Source of the DNA: Alphaproteobacteria bacterium
Lineage (GTDB): Bacteria; Pseudomonadota; Alphaproteobacteria; Rhizobiales; JAJFHC01
Length of the DNA: 64,000 bases
Reading direction: 5' to 3'
NCBI GenBank assembly: GCA_021775805.1
Contig: JAJFHD010000054.1
Span: 113,277 to 177,276 of the forward strand
Shown here: piece by piece, positions 17,685-26,522 of the stretch
Layout: every line of letters starts with the position of its first letter
Position numbering within the stretch: the stretch's first letter is position 1
Made by a program: the position numbers and the translations under genes
The notes under the pieces: model-generated
What the model was told of the DNA's origin: nothing
The model's input: only the letters and a program-made list of their open reading frames with translations
Databases searched by the model: none

Positions 17685-18800
17685 ATGACCTTGCCCAAGC
17701 CCCCGTTTCGTGCCGATCACGTCGGCAGTCTGCTGCGGCCCGCAGCCGTCAAAGAAGCCCGCAAAAGACATTTCGAAGACGGCAGCGTTTCGGCAGACGC
17801 TCTGCGCCAGGCCGAAGACGATGCCATCAGGCAGGTCGTTGCCATGCAGGAATCCGTTGGCCTGAAGGTCGTGACGGACGGCGAGCTTCGGCGATCGTTC
17901 TGGCATTATGACTTTATGGGCGGCCTCACCGGTTTTGAACTCGAAGAACGCGACCAGGGCATCCAGTTTCAGGGCGCAAAGCTGCGGCCGATATTTCCAA
18001 CGATTACCGGCAGGCTTGATTTTCCCGACGACCATCCGATGCTCGATCACTTCCGTTATCTGGCAAAGACGACCAGTGTTCTTCCGAAGATTTCGATCCC
18101 CGGCCCTAGCTGCTGCCATTTCCGCACGGCCAAGGAAGATATTGCGCCCCCGGAATATGCCGACGAAGAGGTGCTGTTTGCCGATCTGACCCGGACCTAC
18201 GCCAAGGCCGTCCAGGCGTTCTATGACGCCGGCTGCCGATACCTGCAGATGGATGACATATTTTTTGCCTATCTTTGCGACGACAAGATCAGGGAACAGA
18301 AGAAGGCGCAGGGCCAGGATCCGGACTGGCTGATTGAAAAATATGCCGCCACGATGAACGACGCCATCAAGGACCGGCCGGATGACATGGTCATCGGCAT
18401 GCATATGTGCCGGGGCAATTTCAAGTCGACCTGGGTTGCCGAGGGCGCCTATGACCCCGCCGCCGACGCCATCTTCAACCAGATCGGTGTCGACATATAT
18501 TTCATGGAGTATGACAGCGAACGTGCCGGTGGCCTTGAGCCGCTGCGGCTTCTGCCCAAGGGCGGCAAACGGGTCATGCCCGGCTTCATCACGACCAAGA
18601 CCGCACCGCTAGAGCATCCCGACGACCTGAAACGGAAATTCGACGAGGCCTCAAAGTTCGCCGACCTTGATCAGTTGGGCATCGCCCCGCAATGCGGGTT
18701 TTCCTCCACCGAGGAGGGCAATCTTGTCACCGAAGACGATCAGATGAGAAAGCTTGAGCTTGTCGTCGCGACCGCACATGAGATCTGGGGGTCGGTTTGA
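17685..18800 (+). CDS. Short MetE-like (cobalamin-independent) methyltransferase
   Basis: A 371-aa TIM-barrel protein of the MetE C-terminal/UROD superfamily. The N-terminus FRADHVGSLLRPAAV, the HMCRGNF segment near residues 239-245 and the final PQCGFSSTEEGN fit the zinc-binding cobalamin-independent methionine synthase II pattern (His, Cys and a late Cys as candidate ligands). It has only half the length of full MetE, so it lacks the N-terminal barrel. Such short paralogues usually transfer methyl groups from small methylated substrates; true methionine synthesis is possible but not assured. An amidohydrolase gene follows after 28 bp. Confidence 0.85.
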   Translation: MTLPKPPFRADHVGSLLRPAAVKEARKRHFEDGSVSADALRQAEDDAIRQVVAMQESVGLKVVTDGELRRSFWHYDFMGGLTGFELEERDQGIQFQGAKLRPIFPTITGRLDFPDDHPMLDHFRYLAKTTSVLPKISIPGPSCCHFRTAKEDIAPPEYADEEVLFADLTRTYAKAVQAFYDAGCRYLQMDDIFFAYLCDDKIREQKKAQGQDPDWLIEKYAATMNDAIKDRPDDMVIGMHMCRGNFKSTWVAEGAYDPAADAIFNQIGVDIYFMEYDSERAGGLEPLRLLPKGGKRVMPGFITTKTAPLEHPDDLKRKFDEASKFADLDQLGIAPQCGFSSTEEGNLVTEDDQMRKLELVVATAHEIWGSV

Positions 18801-18828
18801 GACACTCTCCGCCGCGCCAGACCTGACC

Positions 18829-19707
18829 ATGACCGCAAGTGAAGCACCGCCCTGCGAGGGCCCGGACCCGCACCAGCGGCCGCCGTCCTTCGCGATCCCC
18901 TCAAATGCCTGCGACTGTCATGCCCACATCTTCGGCCCATCGGATCAGTTCGCCTATGCCACGCCGCGTTCCTACACACCACCGGACGCGTCGGTATCTC
19001 AGTATCGCCGTCTGCTCGGCACACTGGGTGTCAGGCGCGGCGTCGTCGTTCAACCCAGCGTCTACGGCACCGACAACCGGGCTACCGAAAACGCCATTGC
19101 GATGCTGGGACAGGATTTCCGGGGAATTGCCGTAGTTTCATCCGGCATATCGTCATCGGAACTGGCGCGACTCCATCAGGCCGGGTTTCGCGGCGTCCGG
19201 TTCAACTTGTTGTTCGAGGGCGGTCCCGACGAGGCCGAACTCGACGCTGTGGCGGACAAGATCGCAGTTTTTGGCTGGCACCTGCAGATTCTGACCGACG
19301 TGTCCCGGTTTCCACGCCTTGCAGAAAGAATATCGCGGCTTGCAGTCCCGGTTGTGTTCGACCACATGGGTCACATGCCAGCCGACAAGGGCATTGACGA
19401 TCCCGGATTTCAGGCGCTGCTGTCGCTGCTTGGCGATAAGGCCGTCTGGGTAAAACTGTCGGGTGCCTACCGGACTTCCCGTCAACGGCATCCGCCTTAT
19501 GGCGATGTCACGGAATTCGCCCGGTCCCTGGTCAGTGCCGTTCCCGACAATTGTGTCTGGGGCACGGACTGGCCTCATCCCGCTTTCGGCAAGCCGATGC
19601 CCAATGACGGGGATTTGTTAGACCTGTTGGTGCAGTGGGTGCCCGACGAAGACGTGCGGCACAAAATCCTGGTCGACAACCCGGCGCGGCTTTATGGATT
19701 TGGATAG
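18829..19707 (+). CDS. Amidohydrolase family protein (2-pyrone-4,6-dicarboxylate hydrolase-like)
   Basis: A protein of about 292 aa from ATG 18829. The frame continues to 18754, but that overlaps the MetE-like gene and is not family-like. The start of the barrel reads ACDCHAHIFGPSDQFAYA (HxH), followed by the Y-P-P/substrate strand SYTPPDASVSQYRR. VVQPSVYGTDN, FDHMGHMP and VWGTDWPHPAF, with the C-terminal Asp as likely catalytic base, resemble LigI-type lactonases. It probably hydrolyses a lactone or cyclic ester in the cytoplasm; the substrate is unknown. Confidence 0.84.
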   Translation: MTASEAPPCEGPDPHQRPPSFAIPSNACDCHAHIFGPSDQFAYATPRSYTPPDASVSQYRRLLGTLGVRRGVVVQPSVYGTDNRATENAIAMLGQDFRGIAVVSSGISSSELARLHQAGFRGVRFNLLFEGGPDEAELDAVADKIAVFGWHLQILTDVSRFPRLAERISRLAVPVVFDHMGHMPADKGIDDPGFQALLSLLGDKAVWVKLSGAYRTSRQRHPPYGDVTEFARSLVSAVPDNCVWGTDWPHPAFGKPMPNDGDLLDLLVQWVPDEDVRHKILVDNPARLYGFG

Positions 19708-19717
19708 AGGTCAGCAC

Positions 19718-20266
19718 ATGGACCCCGCCGCACTTCAACGCTCAACGGAAAGCCCTGAAATGCCACCACGAAGGTTCGTCGAGGTCAACGATACAATGCA
19801 ATCGGGATACCTCTACGAGTGCGTTGCACCCATCGGCAAGAGTTTTCCCGCCGAATTCAAACCGTTCTTCAGTCCCCGGAAAATGCTTGAAATGGGCGTC
19901 TTCGAGGGCAAATACTGCAACGATTGTGTCGACGAATTGCCCTCCGAATGGTTCCAGCATGCCAGGATCGCAGACAAACCTGATCCTGAACTCAACTACT
20001 TTGGACTCAAAAGCCGGCAGACGCTATCCGTGTGGCGGCAAAAGGGCTGGATCTTTGGACCCGACCCCAGAGGCTGGTTTCAATGGTATTGCCGGTACTA
20101 CCTGGGCCGACGCCTGCCCCGGATCGATGATGTTCAGATCAAACGCTGGCGCGCCTTCGCACGGCATGCCGGACAGGTTCGTGCCAACTGCGAACAAGGT
20201 GACATCTTTTGCCGCCCCCGCCAACGCCAGGCCCTGCTTCAGTGGGCTTACGACCCGCTGATATGA
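19718..20266 (+). CDS. Conserved protein of unknown function (DUF-like, aromatic-rich)
   Basis: A protein of about 182 aa; ATG 19718 is chosen because AGAGG stands 7-11 bases upstream and longer starts overlap the preceding gene. The segments FSPRKMLEMGVFEGKYCNDC, ELPSEWF and DPRGWFQWYCRYYLGRRLP look strongly constrained, with many Trp/Tyr and several Cys (including CNDC). I recall homologues in diverse bacteria and in some eukaryotes, but no function is established. It has no signal peptide or membrane segment. Its TGA overlaps the ATG of the following glycosyltransferase (ATGA). Confidence 0.78.
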   Translation: MDPAALQRSTESPEMPPRRFVEVNDTMQSGYLYECVAPIGKSFPAEFKPFFSPRKMLEMGVFEGKYCNDCVDELPSEWFQHARIADKPDPELNYFGLKSRQTLSVWRQKGWIFGPDPRGWFQWYCRYYLGRRLPRIDDVQIKRWRAFARHAGQVRANCEQGDIFCRPRQRQALLQWAYDPLI

Positions 20267-20970
20267 ACGTTTCCGACAGGACAAAGGCGACCGTTACCAC
20301 CCTCGATGTCGGTGTGGTGGTTCCGGTCCGCGACGGCATCGAACACCTTCCCGGAACACTCGAAAGCCTGCTGTCGCAGCGCCCGTTGCCAAAGGACATT
20401 GTCGTGGTGAACGGACGGACAGACGACCGTTGCCTGTCCATCGCCAAAGCCTTTCCCCGTGTCCGTGTTGTCGATCAGACGACGCCCGGCCTCGGCGCTG
20501 CCCGCAATCAGGGTGTGGCTGTGGTGGCCGGTGATGCAATTGCTTTTTGCGACGTGGACGACCGTTGGAGCGAAGGTTCTCTCGCCATCCGTCTGGCACA
20601 CCTGGAAGGCGCTTCGGACTGTCACGCTGTCATCGGTCACCTCACGACCTTCCCGCTCGAAGGCAGCGTTGTTCCCGATCTTCGTGGCGAACGGCTTGGT
20701 TCGCCGATGCCGGCTTACACCCCCGGCGGGCTGCTGATCCTGCGCTCCGCATTTCTGACGCTTGGGGCCTTCGACGAAGACCTGGCCATCGGCACCGATA
20801 CGGACTGGTTCGTTCGGCTTGCAACAAGCGGTCTCCAACTGCGCATACTCGACGACATTGTCCTGCATAAGGGTGTCCGGCTGCACAGTCTGTCGACCAA
20901 TGTTGAGGCTTATCGCCGTGACCTCCTGACGATCGTCCGGGCACATGTAAGCCGCACGCGCAAGGGGTGA
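20263..20970 (+). CDS. Glycosyltransferase family 2 protein
   Basis: A 235-aa GT-A protein. ATG 20263 overlaps the upstream stop codon by 4 bases and is preferred over the longer frame from 20209. VGVVVPVRDGIEHLPGTLESLL is the N-terminal nucleotide-sugar strand, TPGLGAARNQGV is the typical GAARN segment, and AFCDVDDRW is the metal-binding DxD region. AFDEDLAIGTDTDWFVRLA supplies the ED-type acceptor motif. It is coupled to an unknown conserved gene, so it may act on an unusual acceptor. The DUF1194 gene converges on it from the other strand. Confidence 0.86.
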   Translation: MNVSDRTKATVTTLDVGVVVPVRDGIEHLPGTLESLLSQRPLPKDIVVVNGRTDDRCLSIAKAFPRVRVVDQTTPGLGAARNQGVAVVAGDAIAFCDVDDRWSEGSLAIRLAHLEGASDCHAVIGHLTTFPLEGSVVPDLRGERLGSPMPAYTPGGLLILRSAFLTLGAFDEDLAIGTDTDWFVRLATSGLQLRILDDIVLHKGVRLHSLSTNVEAYRRDLLTIVRAHVSRTRKG

Positions 20971-21091
20971 GGTGGAGAGCTGTTGGGATACTGCAATGAA
21001 GATACCCCGCATCATTCCCTGCTTTAGCGGTGGCGAACCGGAACGGGGAACTGGGCTTCGGCCACGGTAAGGTCGGGCAGCCGGACAGACA

Positions 21092-21865
21092 TCACGACAC
21101 GATCGGCCCGGTAATCTCGCGGATCAGTTTTCGCCGGATGGCTTCGGCATAGGCCTCGTAATCGTTGGCAATGATGACGAATTTGCCGGGTCCCGCCACC
21201 ACATTGCGCTCAAAGTATTTGTCCAGGTTCTGGTCTTCGTTGAGTATCGCCAGGCCGTTCACGGTGATGCCCTGCTCTGCCAGGAGTTCCCGCATCGGCC
21301 GCGGGTTGCCGCCATTGTTGTTGCGGCCGTCGGCGGCTATGTCGATCACCAACCGGCGGCCGTTGAACTGATTGGTCAGCAGCATGTCGGCGCCATACCG
21401 CATGATTGCGGTAATCGAGGTGCCACCCTCGGGAACCGTCCGCCGGATTTCAAACAGTTGCGTTGCGAATGACTGAAGGTCCCGGCCCGATGCAATCGCG
21501 GTCCAGGGCATGACGATTCCCTGGCTGGTGGAATCCGACCATTGCACGACGGAAACGGCGATTTTGCCTGTCGGGCCTGCTCCAATCGCCTCCAGCACAT
21601 CGGGATGTTGAAAGGCCTGGGCCAGACCGCGCACCTGAAGGGCAAATTCACGGGCATCGACGCTATAGGAGCAGTCGATTGCCAGGACCAGTTCCAGATC
21701 GACGGTCCCACCGGTCTGGCCGGTAGCCGGTTCCCTGACGGGAACCAGACAGATCGCGGCCAGCATCAGCAGTGTTACAGCCGGTTTTTTCACCCTTATC
21801 CTCTTCCTTCCCACACCCGCAGCCGCACTTCCGGTCGGCGCGGTCCGGATCGCCTGGTTCTCCAC
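21092..21865 (-). CDS. DUF1194 VWA-like exported protein
   Basis: A 257-aa protein. After a basic stretch, PAVTLLMLAAICLVPVREPATGQ looks like a signal peptide, though the GTG at the VKKPAV codon could also be the start. The rest is a DUF1194 domain: LVLAIDCSYSVDAREFALQ gives a complete DxSxS metal site, AVSVVQWSDS and GTSITAIMRYGADMLL supply the Thr position, and VIDIAADGRNNNGG follows. It is probably periplasmic and binds a protein or a matrix ligand through a metal ion. It converges on the GT2 gene and is divergent from the formamidase-like gene. Role unknown. Confidence 0.85.
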   Translation of the reverse strand: MENQAIRTAPTGSAAAGVGRKRIRVKKPAVTLLMLAAICLVPVREPATGQTGGTVDLELVLAIDCSYSVDAREFALQVRGLAQAFQHPDVLEAIGAGPTGKIAVSVVQWSDSTSQGIVMPWTAIASGRDLQSFATQLFEIRRTVPEGGTSITAIMRYGADMLLTNQFNGRRLVIDIAADGRNNNGGNPRPMRELLAEQGITVNGLAILNEDQNLDKYFERNVVAGPGKFVIIANDYEAYAEAIRRKLIREITGPIVS

Positions 21866-21980
21866 AGTGCATCACAATTGCATTCGATTCGTCTTTAAGT
21901 TGTTTCACGTTCGTACCAACCGGACTAGTATCCACGGCTCGCAAGCCACCGTGGAAACGACCCCTTGCAAAGGACCCCAT

Positions 21981-22811
21981 ATGCCAGAAGAACTCCCTGC
22001 GAATGTCGATTGGGAAACCGAATACAACAATCGCAACCGTGTCCCGGAGCACCCGGAGATCATTGAGTCCTGGGCAATTCAGGCACAGGACTACAGGGCT
22101 CGGAACTCGGGGGAATGCGATCTGAGATACGGGCCCAGCGAACGCAATCGTCTCGATTTGTTCTATCCGACCGAGAAAAAGCGTATTCCCGCCGGCATTC
22201 ATCTGTTTATCCATGGCGGTTACTGGCAGGCGATGGACAAGTCCAACTTCAGTCATATCGCGCGCGGCCTCAACGAACGGGGCCATATCGTGGCCATCCC
22301 CTCCTACACCTTATGTCCGCAAACCTCGATTGCCAGCATTACCGACGAAGTCCGTCTGTGTGCCGCATACCTATGGCGCCGATTCGAACGCAACCTGACC
22401 GTTTCCGGGCATTCCGCTGGCGGCCATCTGGCAACAGAATTGCTGGCAACCGACTGGACCGCCTGGTCGCCGGACCTCCCCTCCAACGTGGTATCCAAAG
22501 CCGTTGCCGTCAGTGGATTGTTCGACCTTCGCCCCCTCGTCCACACAACCATCAACACCTCGCTCAAGCTCGACGAAGAGTCCGCTCTGGCCGCAAGCCC
22601 GGCGTTTCGCGCGCCACCGGACACTGCCGGACTGCAGACCGTTGTCGGTGAAAACGAGAGCAGCGAGTTCCACCGCCAGTGCCAGATTATCATCGAAAAC
22701 TGGGGCGCATCACACGTCGCCGGGCACGATGTTGTACCCGGCACAAACCACTTTACCGTTCTCGAACCCTACCAGGACGGCAACAGCTCACTCGTAGCTG
22801 CCTGCATCTGA
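21981..22811 (+). CDS. Alpha/beta hydrolase, kynurenine-formamidase-like
   Basis: A 276-aa hydrolase from ATG 21981, preceded by AAAGGA; the frame opens earlier at 21867 but without family-like sequence. The oxyanion strand reads LFIHGGYWQAMDKSN (HGGYW), and the nucleophile elbow is SGHSAGGHLATELL with Ser in GHSAG. The final His is probably in GTNHFTVLEPY. The HGGYW form is typical of arylformamidases that open N-formylkynurenine, but other esterase substrates are possible. No kynurenine genes lie nearby. It is divergent from the DUF1194 gene and 91 bp before fadE. Confidence 0.82.
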   Translation: MPEELPANVDWETEYNNRNRVPEHPEIIESWAIQAQDYRARNSGECDLRYGPSERNRLDLFYPTEKKRIPAGIHLFIHGGYWQAMDKSNFSHIARGLNERGHIVAIPSYTLCPQTSIASITDEVRLCAAYLWRRFERNLTVSGHSAGGHLATELLATDWTAWSPDLPSNVVSKAVAVSGLFDLRPLVHTTINTSLKLDEESALAASPAFRAPPDTAGLQTVVGENESSEFHRQCQIIIENWGASHVAGHDVVPGTNHFTVLEPYQDGNSSLVAACI

Positions 22812-22902
22812 AGCGAACATCGCCGTCCGTTTGCCGGAGAATTGATCAAAAACGGCTGTTTTATGCTAGAACTCGTGTGATCGTCACAGGAGAGGAAGCG
22901 GT

Positions 22903-25182
22903 ATGAGCGTTCAACACCTGACTCTGCGGCAACGGATACTGACGCGTCCGATGCTCGACCGCGTGCGAAAAATCCTGCCGCGAATGTCTGATACCGAACG
23001 CGAGGCCCTCGAAGCCGGTTCGATCTGGTGGGATGCAGAGCTCTTTTCCGGCAAACCCGACTGGAAGAAACTGTTGGATCTCCAGCCCAATCGACTGACG
23101 CCGCAGGAGAGATCCTTCCTTGACGGGCCAACCGAAGAGCTGTGCTCCATGCTCGACGACTGGCGGATCAATTTCGAAACCCGCGTCCTGCCTGAAGAGA
23201 TCTGGCAATACATGAAGACAAACGGGTTTCTGGGCATGATCATCCCGGAGGCGTACGGCGGGCTGGGTTTTTCCGCCTCCGCCCATTCACAGGTCGTCAT
23301 GAAAATCGCCAGCCGCAGCATCGCCGCGGCGGTAACCGTCATGGTGCCGAATTCCCTGGGTCCGGGCGAACTGCTGATGGAGTATGGCACCAGCGAACAG
23401 AAGTCGCACTATCTGCCCCGTCTTGCCAGGGGAGATGACATACCGTGCTTTGCTCTCACCAGCCTGGAAGCGGGATCCGACGCCGCTGCCATGACCGATA
23501 CCGGCATCGTCTGTTATCAGGAGCACAATGGCGAAAAGACCCTTGGAATGCGGGTTACCTGGAGCAAGCGCTACATCACCCTCGGACCGGTGGCCACTTT
23601 GCTGGGGTTGGCCTTCAAACTTCGCGATCCCGATCATCTTATCGGCGAAGACGATGACATAGGCATCACCGTTGCACTCGTGCCGACGGATCTGCCTGGC
23701 ATTGAAATCGGGCGGCGGCATCTGCCGGCCATGCAGGGCTTTCAGAACGGCCCCAATTCGGGAACCGACGTGTTTATACCGATGAGCCAGGTTATCGGCG
23801 GGCAGGACCGTATCGGCCAGGGCTGGAAAATGCTGGTCAGCGCATTGGCGGCGGGACGCGGTATCTCACTGCCGTCGCTCAGTGTGAGCGGTGCGAAGAT
23901 GGCCGCACGGACTACCGGGGCCTATTCCCGCATCAGAAAACAGTTCGGCATCCCGGTCGGCCAGTTCGAGGGCGTTCAGGAGGCCCTGGGCCATATCGCC
24001 GCCCAGACCTACGCCATGGAAGCGGCAAGGCGCACAACGACCCTGGCGCTCGACCTTGGCGAGAAGCCCGCGGTGTTGACCGCGATCATGAAAGCGCAGG
24101 CGACAGAACGTATGCGCAGCGTGATCAACGATGCCATGGACGTTCACGGCGGCAAAGCCATCTGTGACGGCCCGCGCAACTATCTCGGCAACATCTATCG
24201 TGCCATTCCGGTGGCTATAACTGTTGAGGGGGCAAATATCCTGACCCGGAGTCTCATGATATTCGGTCAGGGCGCGATCCGCTGCCATCCCCATATTCTC
24301 AAGGAGATGGAGGCCGCCCACGACCCGGATCACGACGCCGGTGTCAGAGCCTTCGACACCGAGGTGATCCGTCATCTCCGGTTCCAGGCAGGTACTTTCG
24401 CCCGCACTCTGTTTCATGCGGTGACCGGCGCGCGCATGGCCCGTTCCCCGGTTCGCGGTCCGACAGCCATCTATTTCCGCGATACCACCAGGGCCGCTGC
24501 CGCCTTTGCACTTGTTAGCGAATGCGCCCTGGTCACGTTGGGCGGAAGCCTGAAGAAACGCGAGATGCTGTCCGGCCGCCTGGCTGACGTCCTGGGTGAG
24601 CTTTATTTTCTCAGTTGTGTCTTGAAACGCTTCGAGGATGACGGCAGTCCGGCCGACGATCTGCCGCTGGTCCATTGGTGCTGTCAGTCGGGTCTGTACA
24701 CGATCCAGGAACGGATGGATCAGGTTCTGGACAATTTTCCGTCTAGACCATTGGCATGGGCAATGCGGGCAACCATATTCCCCTTTGGTTTTCACAGAGA
24801 ACTGCCTTCAGACGAACTAACCCGTGAATGTGCACAAATTTTGTTAACTCCCTCAACGGCGCGTGACAGACTCACAAATGGCATTTACAAAGGCGGCGAA
24901 AATGACCCCATAGCCATGCTTGACAAAGCGTTGGAAGACGTTCCCGGCATTGAGGCGACCTGGCGCAAGATCCGCGACGCAAATCAGGCTACCGTTGGCG
25001 ACGCCCGTGACGCGAATGTCATATCACCGGATGATGCCGCAAAACTGCTGCGCTATGAAGAACTGCTCAGGGACATTCTCATGGTCGACGATTTTGCTCC
25101 CGAAGAAATCGCCGACCGCAACGCCTATCCAGCGCGTAACACGGCAAGGTCCCGCGAAAGGGAGAAGGCCGACGCCCAGTAA
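22903..25182 (+). CDS. fadE: Large acyl-CoA dehydrogenase, FadE type
   Basis: A 759-aa FadE-type enzyme, about twice the size of ordinary acyl-CoA dehydrogenases. The N-terminal part includes PEAYGGLGFSASAHSQV and FALTSLEAGSDAAAM (FAD region). The central C-terminal domain has SVSGAKMAARTTGAYSRIRKQFG and DVHGGKAICDGPRNYLG. Residues from about 480 onward match the DUF1974 extension found in bacterial FadE. It catalyses the first step of fatty-acid beta-oxidation. fadI and fadJ follow on the same strand, so all three are expected to be co-transcribed. Confidence 0.93.
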   Translation: MSVQHLTLRQRILTRPMLDRVRKILPRMSDTEREALEAGSIWWDAELFSGKPDWKKLLDLQPNRLTPQERSFLDGPTEELCSMLDDWRINFETRVLPEEIWQYMKTNGFLGMIIPEAYGGLGFSASAHSQVVMKIASRSIAAAVTVMVPNSLGPGELLMEYGTSEQKSHYLPRLARGDDIPCFALTSLEAGSDAAAMTDTGIVCYQEHNGEKTLGMRVTWSKRYITLGPVATLLGLAFKLRDPDHLIGEDDDIGITVALVPTDLPGIEIGRRHLPAMQGFQNGPNSGTDVFIPMSQVIGGQDRIGQGWKMLVSALAAGRGISLPSLSVSGAKMAARTTGAYSRIRKQFGIPVGQFEGVQEALGHIAAQTYAMEAARRTTTLALDLGEKPAVLTAIMKAQATERMRSVINDAMDVHGGKAICDGPRNYLGNIYRAIPVAITVEGANILTRSLMIFGQGAIRCHPHILKEMEAAHDPDHDAGVRAFDTEVIRHLRFQAGTFARTLFHAVTGARMARSPVRGPTAIYFRDTTRAAAAFALVSECALVTLGGSLKKREMLSGRLADVLGELYFLSCVLKRFEDDGSPADDLPLVHWCCQSGLYTIQERMDQVLDNFPSRPLAWAMRATIFPFGFHRELPSDELTRECAQILLTPSTARDRLTNGIYKGGENDPIAMLDKALEDVPGIEATWRKIRDANQATVGDARDANVISPDDAAKLLRYEELLRDILMVDDFAPEEIADRNAYPARNTARSREREKADAQ

Positions 25183-25250
25183 GAACCGAGGATTTCGTTA
25201 TCGCCCGTCAAGAAAAAAACCAGACGCAAAACCGGCGCGGCGAACGCGAC

Positions 25251-26519
25251 GTGTTCATTGTCGATGGGTCGCGGACGCCTTTCCTCAAGGCGCAGGGCCG
25301 TCCCGGCCCCTTCACGCCTGTCGATCTGGCCGTCCAGGCGGGTCGCCCGCTATTGTCGCGCCAGCCGTTTGCCGCCGACGCGTTCGACGAAGTCATTCTC
25401 GGCTGCGTCAACCCGCATCCCGATGAAGTCAACCCCGGTCGGGTTGCCGCCCTGAGATTGGGATGCGGCCCTGAGACACCGGGCTGGACGGTTCAGCGCA
25501 ACTGTGCTTCGGGCATGCAGTCGATCGACACGGCATTCCACAACATTTCGTCGGGCCGTGCCGAACTCGTTCTGGCGGGAGGCACCGAAGCCTTAAGCCA
25601 TGCGCCTCTGCTGTATACCGACGAGGCCGTCAACTGGTTTGCCGATCTCTTCGCGGCAAAGACCACGAAGGCAAAATTGGAAGTGTTTCTCCGGTTGAGG
25701 CCTTCTTTGTTCAAGCCCAGTATAGGACTGCTGCGCGGGCTGACGGACCCGGTGGTCCGGCTGAACATGGGACAGACCGCCGAGCTGTTGGCACATATCT
25801 TTCGTATTTCGCGTGAGCAGTCCGACACATACGCGGTCGAAAGCCATCACCGGTTGTCACGTGCGCACGACTCCGGCTGGCTCGACGAGCGGGAACCGAT
25901 GATCGGCCCTGACGGCACCGTCTATGATCACGATACCGGCCTGCGGCCCGAGAATTCCGTTCAAGCCGTCGGTAAGCTGAAACCCGCGTTTGAAAGACCC
26001 GACGGGAAAGTTACCGCCGGCAACAGTTCGCAGATTTCGGACGGCGCGAGCTGGGTCATCCTGGCATCGCCGGCTGCCGTCGAACAGCACGCCCTGGAAC
26101 CGTTGGCCCGCATCGTCGACAGCGAGTGGGCAGCTCTGGACCCGGCGGTGATGGGTCTGGGTCCGGTGTTGGCATCGACCCCCCTGGTCTCCCGCAACGG
26201 TCTTGTTCTGGACGATATCGGCGCCTGGGAGATCAACGAGGCTTTTGCCGCCCAGGTCCTCGCCTGCATAGAAGCCTGGAGCCAGCCCGAGTTTTGCCGC
26301 GACATCCTGGATCTTCAACTGCCGTTCGGCCGGATCGATTCCGAACGCCTGAACGTGGACGGTGGCGCCATCAGTCTCGGTCATCCGGTCGGGACAAGCG
26401 GCAACCGGATAGTCATCCATCTGGCACACGTCATGAAGAGGCTCAAAACCAGATTTGGCGTCGCCACGGAATGCATAGGTGGTGGACAAGGTGGAGCCAT
26501 GCTCCTGGAAAGAGTCTAG
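25251..26519 (+). CDS. fadI: Acetyl-CoA C-acyltransferase, FadI type
   Basis: A thiolase of about 422 aa. The nucleophile Cys sits in QRNCASGMQSIDTAFHN, the second active-site region is DGGAISLGHPVGTSGNR, and the C-terminus is GGGQGGAMLLERV. It cleaves 3-ketoacyl-CoA to acetyl-CoA and a shortened acyl-CoA as the FadI half of the trifunctional complex. The first conventional start is GTG 25251 (VFIVDGSRTPF), but in-frame basic codons upstream look coding, and an ATC at 25200 is preceded by GAGG at normal spacing; the true start may be that non-standard codon. It ends 3 bp before fadJ. Confidence 0.9.
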   Translation: MFIVDGSRTPFLKAQGRPGPFTPVDLAVQAGRPLLSRQPFAADAFDEVILGCVNPHPDEVNPGRVAALRLGCGPETPGWTVQRNCASGMQSIDTAFHNISSGRAELVLAGGTEALSHAPLLYTDEAVNWFADLFAAKTTKAKLEVFLRLRPSLFKPSIGLLRGLTDPVVRLNMGQTAELLAHIFRISREQSDTYAVESHHRLSRAHDSGWLDEREPMIGPDGTVYDHDTGLRPENSVQAVGKLKPAFERPDGKVTAGNSSQISDGASWVILASPAAVEQHALEPLARIVDSEWAALDPAVMGLGPVLASTPLVSRNGLVLDDIGAWEINEAFAAQVLACIEAWSQPEFCRDILDLQLPFGRIDSERLNVDGGAISLGHPVGTSGNRIVIHLAHVMKRLKTRFGVATECIGGGQGGAMLLERV

Positions 26520-26522
26520 CGC

